This document shows, in pieces, positions 61,181 through 64,000 of a stretch of 64,000 nt of DNA. Numbering within the stretch: position 1 is the first letter of the stretch; every line of letters begins with the position of its first letter. This DNA is from Nannobrachium achirus (Eukaryota; Chordata; Actinopteri; Myctophiformes; Myctophidae), in NCBI GenBank assembly GCA_963921795.1, contig OY997647.1, positions 67,244,468-67,308,467 of the forward strand. The letters run 5' to 3'. The notes under the pieces are model-generated. The model had not been told where the DNA came from and did no database searches. It saw only the letters and a program-made list of their open reading frames with translations. The position numbers and the translations under genes were made by a program.

Positions 61181-61388
61181 TTGGTCAGTCTTCGAACACC
61201 TCCAGGAAAAGGGGCGGGAACAGCTCTCTGATTGGCTAGTCTTCAAACACCTCCAGGAAAAGGGGCGGGAACAGCTCTCTGATTGGCTAGTCTTCGAACA
61301 CCTCCAGGAAAAGGGGCGGGAACAGCTCTCTGATTGGCTAGTCTTCGAACACCTCCAGGAAAAGGGGCGGGAACAACTCTCTGATTGG
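61181..61388 (-). repeat. 51-bp satellite made of the end of the last thrb exon
   Basis: Four tandem units repeat the final codons and stop ([13 protein letters not shown] on the minus strand) with the following CCAATCAGAGAGCTGTTCCC sequence. The unit differs from the exon mainly at GAGTTG (CAGCTC/CAACTC). Copies begin immediately after the true stop. Confidence 0.93.
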
Positions 61389-61630
61389 CTAGTCTTCGAA
61401 CACCTCCAGGAAAAGGGGCGGGAACAACTCGTTGGGACATTCCAGCTTCATGTGCAGGAAGCGGGAGGCGTGGCAGGCGCCAATCATCCTCAGGTCGGTG
61501 ACCTTCATCAGCAGCTTGGGCCAGAAATGAGACACGCTGTGTTTACGATGGTTGATGTAATGTTCAAACGCCAAGAGGAACTGTTCCTGGTACGCCTCTA
61601 TACGATCCACACTCTGAAGGCCTGGGCGAT
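61389..61630 (-). CDS. thrb: thrb last coding exon
   Basis: Encodes [60 protein letters not shown] and [19 protein letters not shown] with TAG. This is the only copy in which the start and end parts are joined by the middle (HFWPKLLMK...). Both ends are amplified next to it. Confidence 0.95.
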
Positions 61631-61656
61631 CTGAGGGGAGAGAGACACTATGAATG

Positions 61657-61698
<42 letters not shown>

Positions 61699-61819
61699 GC
61701 TGTGTTTACGATGGTTGATGTAATGTTCAAACGCTAAGAGGAACTGTTCCTGGTAGGCTTCTATACGATCCACACTCTGAAGGCCTGGGCGATCTGAGGG
61801 GAGAGAGACACTATGAATG

Positions 61820-61863
<44 letters not shown>

Positions 61864-61984
61864 GCTGTGTTTACGATGGTTGATGTAATGTTCAAACGCT
61901 AAGAGGAACTGTTCCTGATAGGCTTCTATACGATCCACACTCTGAAGGCCTGGGCGATCTGAGGGGAGAGAGACACTATGAATG

Positions 61985-62040
<56 letters not shown>

Positions 62041-62161
62041 GCTGTGTTTACGATGGTTGATGTAATGTTCAAACGCCAAGAGGAACTGTTCCTGGTACGC
62101 CTCTATACGATCCACACTGACCAGGCCTGGGCGATCTGAGGGGAGAGAGACACTATGAATG

Positions 62162-62225
<64 letters not shown>

Positions 62226-62346
62226 GCTGTGTTTACGATGGTTGATGTAATGTTCAAACGCTAAGAGGAACTGTTCCTGATAGGCTTCTATACGATCCAC
62301 ACTGCTGAGGCCTGGGCGATCTGAGGGGAGAGAGACACTATGAATG

Positions 62347-62407
<61 letters not shown>

Positions 62408-62483
62408 CTGTTCCTGATACGCTTCTATACGATCCACACTCTGAAGGCCTGGGCGATCTGAGGGGAGAGAGACACTATGAATG

Positions 62484-62540
<57 letters not shown>

Positions 62541-63980
62541 CTGTTCCTGATACGCCTCTATACAATCCACACTGCTGAGACCTGGGCGATCTGACAGAGG
62601 GAGAGATGGGACAGGAACTTTATTGACAGTACAGTAAGTAGACAGCAAACAGGGAAAGAGATGCAGCAACGGTGGTTGGGACTTGAACCTGCAACACGCT
62701 GTCAGGCATCAGATAGTTTTAGCTTTAGGGTTAGTCTTTATCTTAGTCTTACATAGTTAATAGTTATAATTAATAGTTTATAGTTTATAGTTCATAGGGT
62801 TAGGGTTAGTCTTTATCTAACCCTAATAGTTAATAGTTATAATTAATAGTTTATAGTTTATAGTTCATAGGGTTAGGGTTAGTCTTTATCTAACCCTAAT
62901 AGTTAATAGTTATAATTAATAGTTTATAGTTTATAGTTCATAGGGTTAGGGTTAGTCTTTATCTAACCCTAATAGTTAATAGTTATAATTAATAGTTTAT
63001 AGTTTATAGTTCATAGGGTTAGGGTTAGTCTTTATCTAACCCTAATAGTTAATAGTTATAATTAATAGTTTATAGTTTATAGTTCATAGGGTTAGGGTTA
63101 GTCTTTATCTAACCCTAATAGTTAATAGTTATAATTAATAGTTTATAGTTTATAGTTCATAGGGTTAGGGTTAGTCTTTATCTAACCCTAATAGTTAATA
63201 GTTATAATTAATAGTTTATAGTTTATAGTTCATAGGGTTAGGGTTAGTCTTTATCTAACCCTAATAGTTAATAGTTATAATTAATAGTTTATAGTTTATA
63301 GTTCATAGGGTTAGGGTTAGTCTTTATCTAACCCTAATAGTTAATAGTTATAATTAATAGTTTATAGTTTATAGTTCATAGGGTTAGGGTTAGTCTTTAT
63401 CTAACCCTAATAGTTAATAGTTATAATTAATAGTTTATAGTTTATAGTTCATAGCGTTAGGGTTAGTCTTTATCCAACCCTAATAGTTAATAGTTATAAT
63501 TAATAGTTTATAGTTTATAGTTCATAGGGTTAGGGTTAGTCTTTATCTAACCCTAATAGTTAATAGTTATAATTAATAGTTTATAGTTTATAGTTCATAG
63601 TGTGTTAACAGTCTTACCAGAAGACAGTAGGATGACAGACTGCATCAGTGTTTAGTTAACACTTAACAGTTAACAGTTTATAGTTTATAATTAATATTTA
63701 ATAGTTAGTTACCAGTCTTACCAGAGGACAACAGGATGACAGACTGCAGCAGGGCCACCTCAGAGTCGTCCAGGTTAAACGAGGACAGCGATACTCCCAG
63801 GTCAAAGATGGCGTCGGAGACCACGCCCAGGCCGCCGTTCTTCAGCTGGCCGCGCGTCACCGCCATCTCTCCGTTCAGCGTCAGAGTCTCGCTGTCCGGG
63901 TCGTAGCGCACGGCGGCACGCAGAGACATGATCTCCATGCAGCAGCCTTTCAGCAGGATGATCTGGTCCTCACAGGGTAG
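61389..63980 (-). CDS. thrb: thrb, thyroid hormone receptor beta (last two coding exons)
   Basis: This is a ligand-dependent transcription factor for T3 that binds TREs as an RXR heterodimer. Exons 63722-63980 (259 bp, the same length as the matching human exon) and 61389-61630 (79 codons plus stop) join in phase (LLSSDRPGL). Together they give the C-terminal ligand domain, from [20 protein letters not shown] to PLFLEVFED. The C-terminus includes the AF-2 helix 12. Residues such as [19 protein letters not shown] and SLSSFNLDD match TR-beta better than TR-alpha (SGEMAVKREQ, SLSAFNLDD). Upstream exons lie beyond 64000. nr1d2 lies 37 kb downstream on the same strand. Confidence 0.94.
61640..62600 (-). 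repeat. Satellite made of the start of the last thrb exon
   Basis: Four full units (ending near 61797, 61965, 62141 and 62323) and two shortened ones (62404-62466, 62536-62597) repeat the acceptor and first 35 codons of the last exon ([18 protein letters not shown], then [16 protein letters not shown]). Between units are GA runs and GAGGGGAGAGAGACACTATG. The unit stops at HKHSVS, where the exon passes to HFWPK; the GA run (CTCTCT on the minus strand) begins there. Each full unit keeps a usable CCCCTCAG acceptor. Confidence 0.95.
62740..63600 (+). repeat. 72-bp minisatellite in thrb intron
   Basis: About twelve units of TAGTTAATAGTTATAATTAA with TTTATAGTTCATAGGGTTAG, nearly identical. Each has a TTAGGGTTAG telomere-like core. 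Confidence 0.95.
63604..63652 (-). repeat. Copy of the penultimate thrb exon end
   Basis: On the minus strand this reads [10 protein letters not shown] followed by GGTAAGAC, repeating the exon end ([10 protein letters not shown]) and donor with three or four changes. It lies between the exon and the 72-bp array. Confidence 0.85.
63722..63980 (-). CDS. thrb: thrb penultimate coding exon
   Basis: Encodes [20 protein letters not shown], then [40 protein letters not shown] and [26 protein letters not shown]. The acceptor is CTCCAG and the donor GTAAGA. The last 30 bp with the donor are duplicated downstream at 63606-63650. Confidence 0.95.
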
Positions 63981-64000
63981 CTGGAGAGGAGAAGAGAAGA

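Noticed and set aside
61648-62300. Apparent tandem-repeat protein with thyroid-receptor segments joined by Ser-Leu runs
   Set aside because: The Ser-Leu runs are GA microsatellite, and each unit begins with an intron acceptor. These are intron copies of the exon start and not one long coding region.
1-64000. LTR retroelements or virus-like elements
   Set aside because: I looked for paired long terminal repeats, primer-binding sites and gag, pol or env-like frames and recognised none; all polymerase-like pieces are of the non-LTR type.

Overview
The window is vertebrate DNA, almost certainly from a teleost fish. It has short coding exons with GT/AG borders, long introns full of microsatellites, hAT-type and TTAA-flanked miniature transposons (MITEs), and LINE remnants with the tails usual in fish. 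Two nuclear receptor genes frame it, both on the minus strand. No tRNA, rRNA, CRISPR array, or LTR or viral element was recognised.

Left (1-25.3 kb): nr1d2, the heme-binding circadian repressor REV-ERB-beta. Nine coding exons can be traced with matching reading phase, from the start codon at 24531 down to 1407. The last ligand-domain exon lies beyond the left edge. The A/B region and the hinge each carry an in-frame coding minisatellite. Upstream of the start are an E-box overlapping an AGGTCA half-site and a run of three TGACGTAA-like sites.

Middle (25.3-59 kb): an intergenic stretch built mostly of repeats. Two near-identical inverted arms (25.87-26.55 and 37.50-38.21 kb) enclose about 11 kb. 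That interval holds a small unrecognised minus-strand gene made of tandemly duplicated exon pairs (31.4-37.2 kb), two oppositely oriented histone H2A fragments, and LINE and MITE remnants. A second, frame-broken multi-exon gene of unrecognised family lies at 42.1-44.7 kb. A 56-bp satellite of about 2.9 kb, with a 984-bp higher-order period, fills 49.0-51.9 kb.

Right (59-64 kb): the last two coding exons of thrb, thyroid hormone receptor beta, ending at 61389. The gene continues off the right edge.

The most striking observation is that exon borders of both receptor genes have been copied into the neighbouring introns. The copies include the splice site and about 10-35 flanking codons. The start of the second zinc-finger exon of nr1d2 is present about 30 times and its end about 8 times. 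The start of the last thrb exon is present about 7 times and its end at least 5 times. Smaller copies flank five other exons. Start copies always lie upstream of the exon and end copies always downstream. A second theme is a 60-90 bp palindrome with core GATCTACAAGCTCACAACG that recurs about 15 times, often inside hAT-like MITEs, with changes shared between the two arms of one copy.
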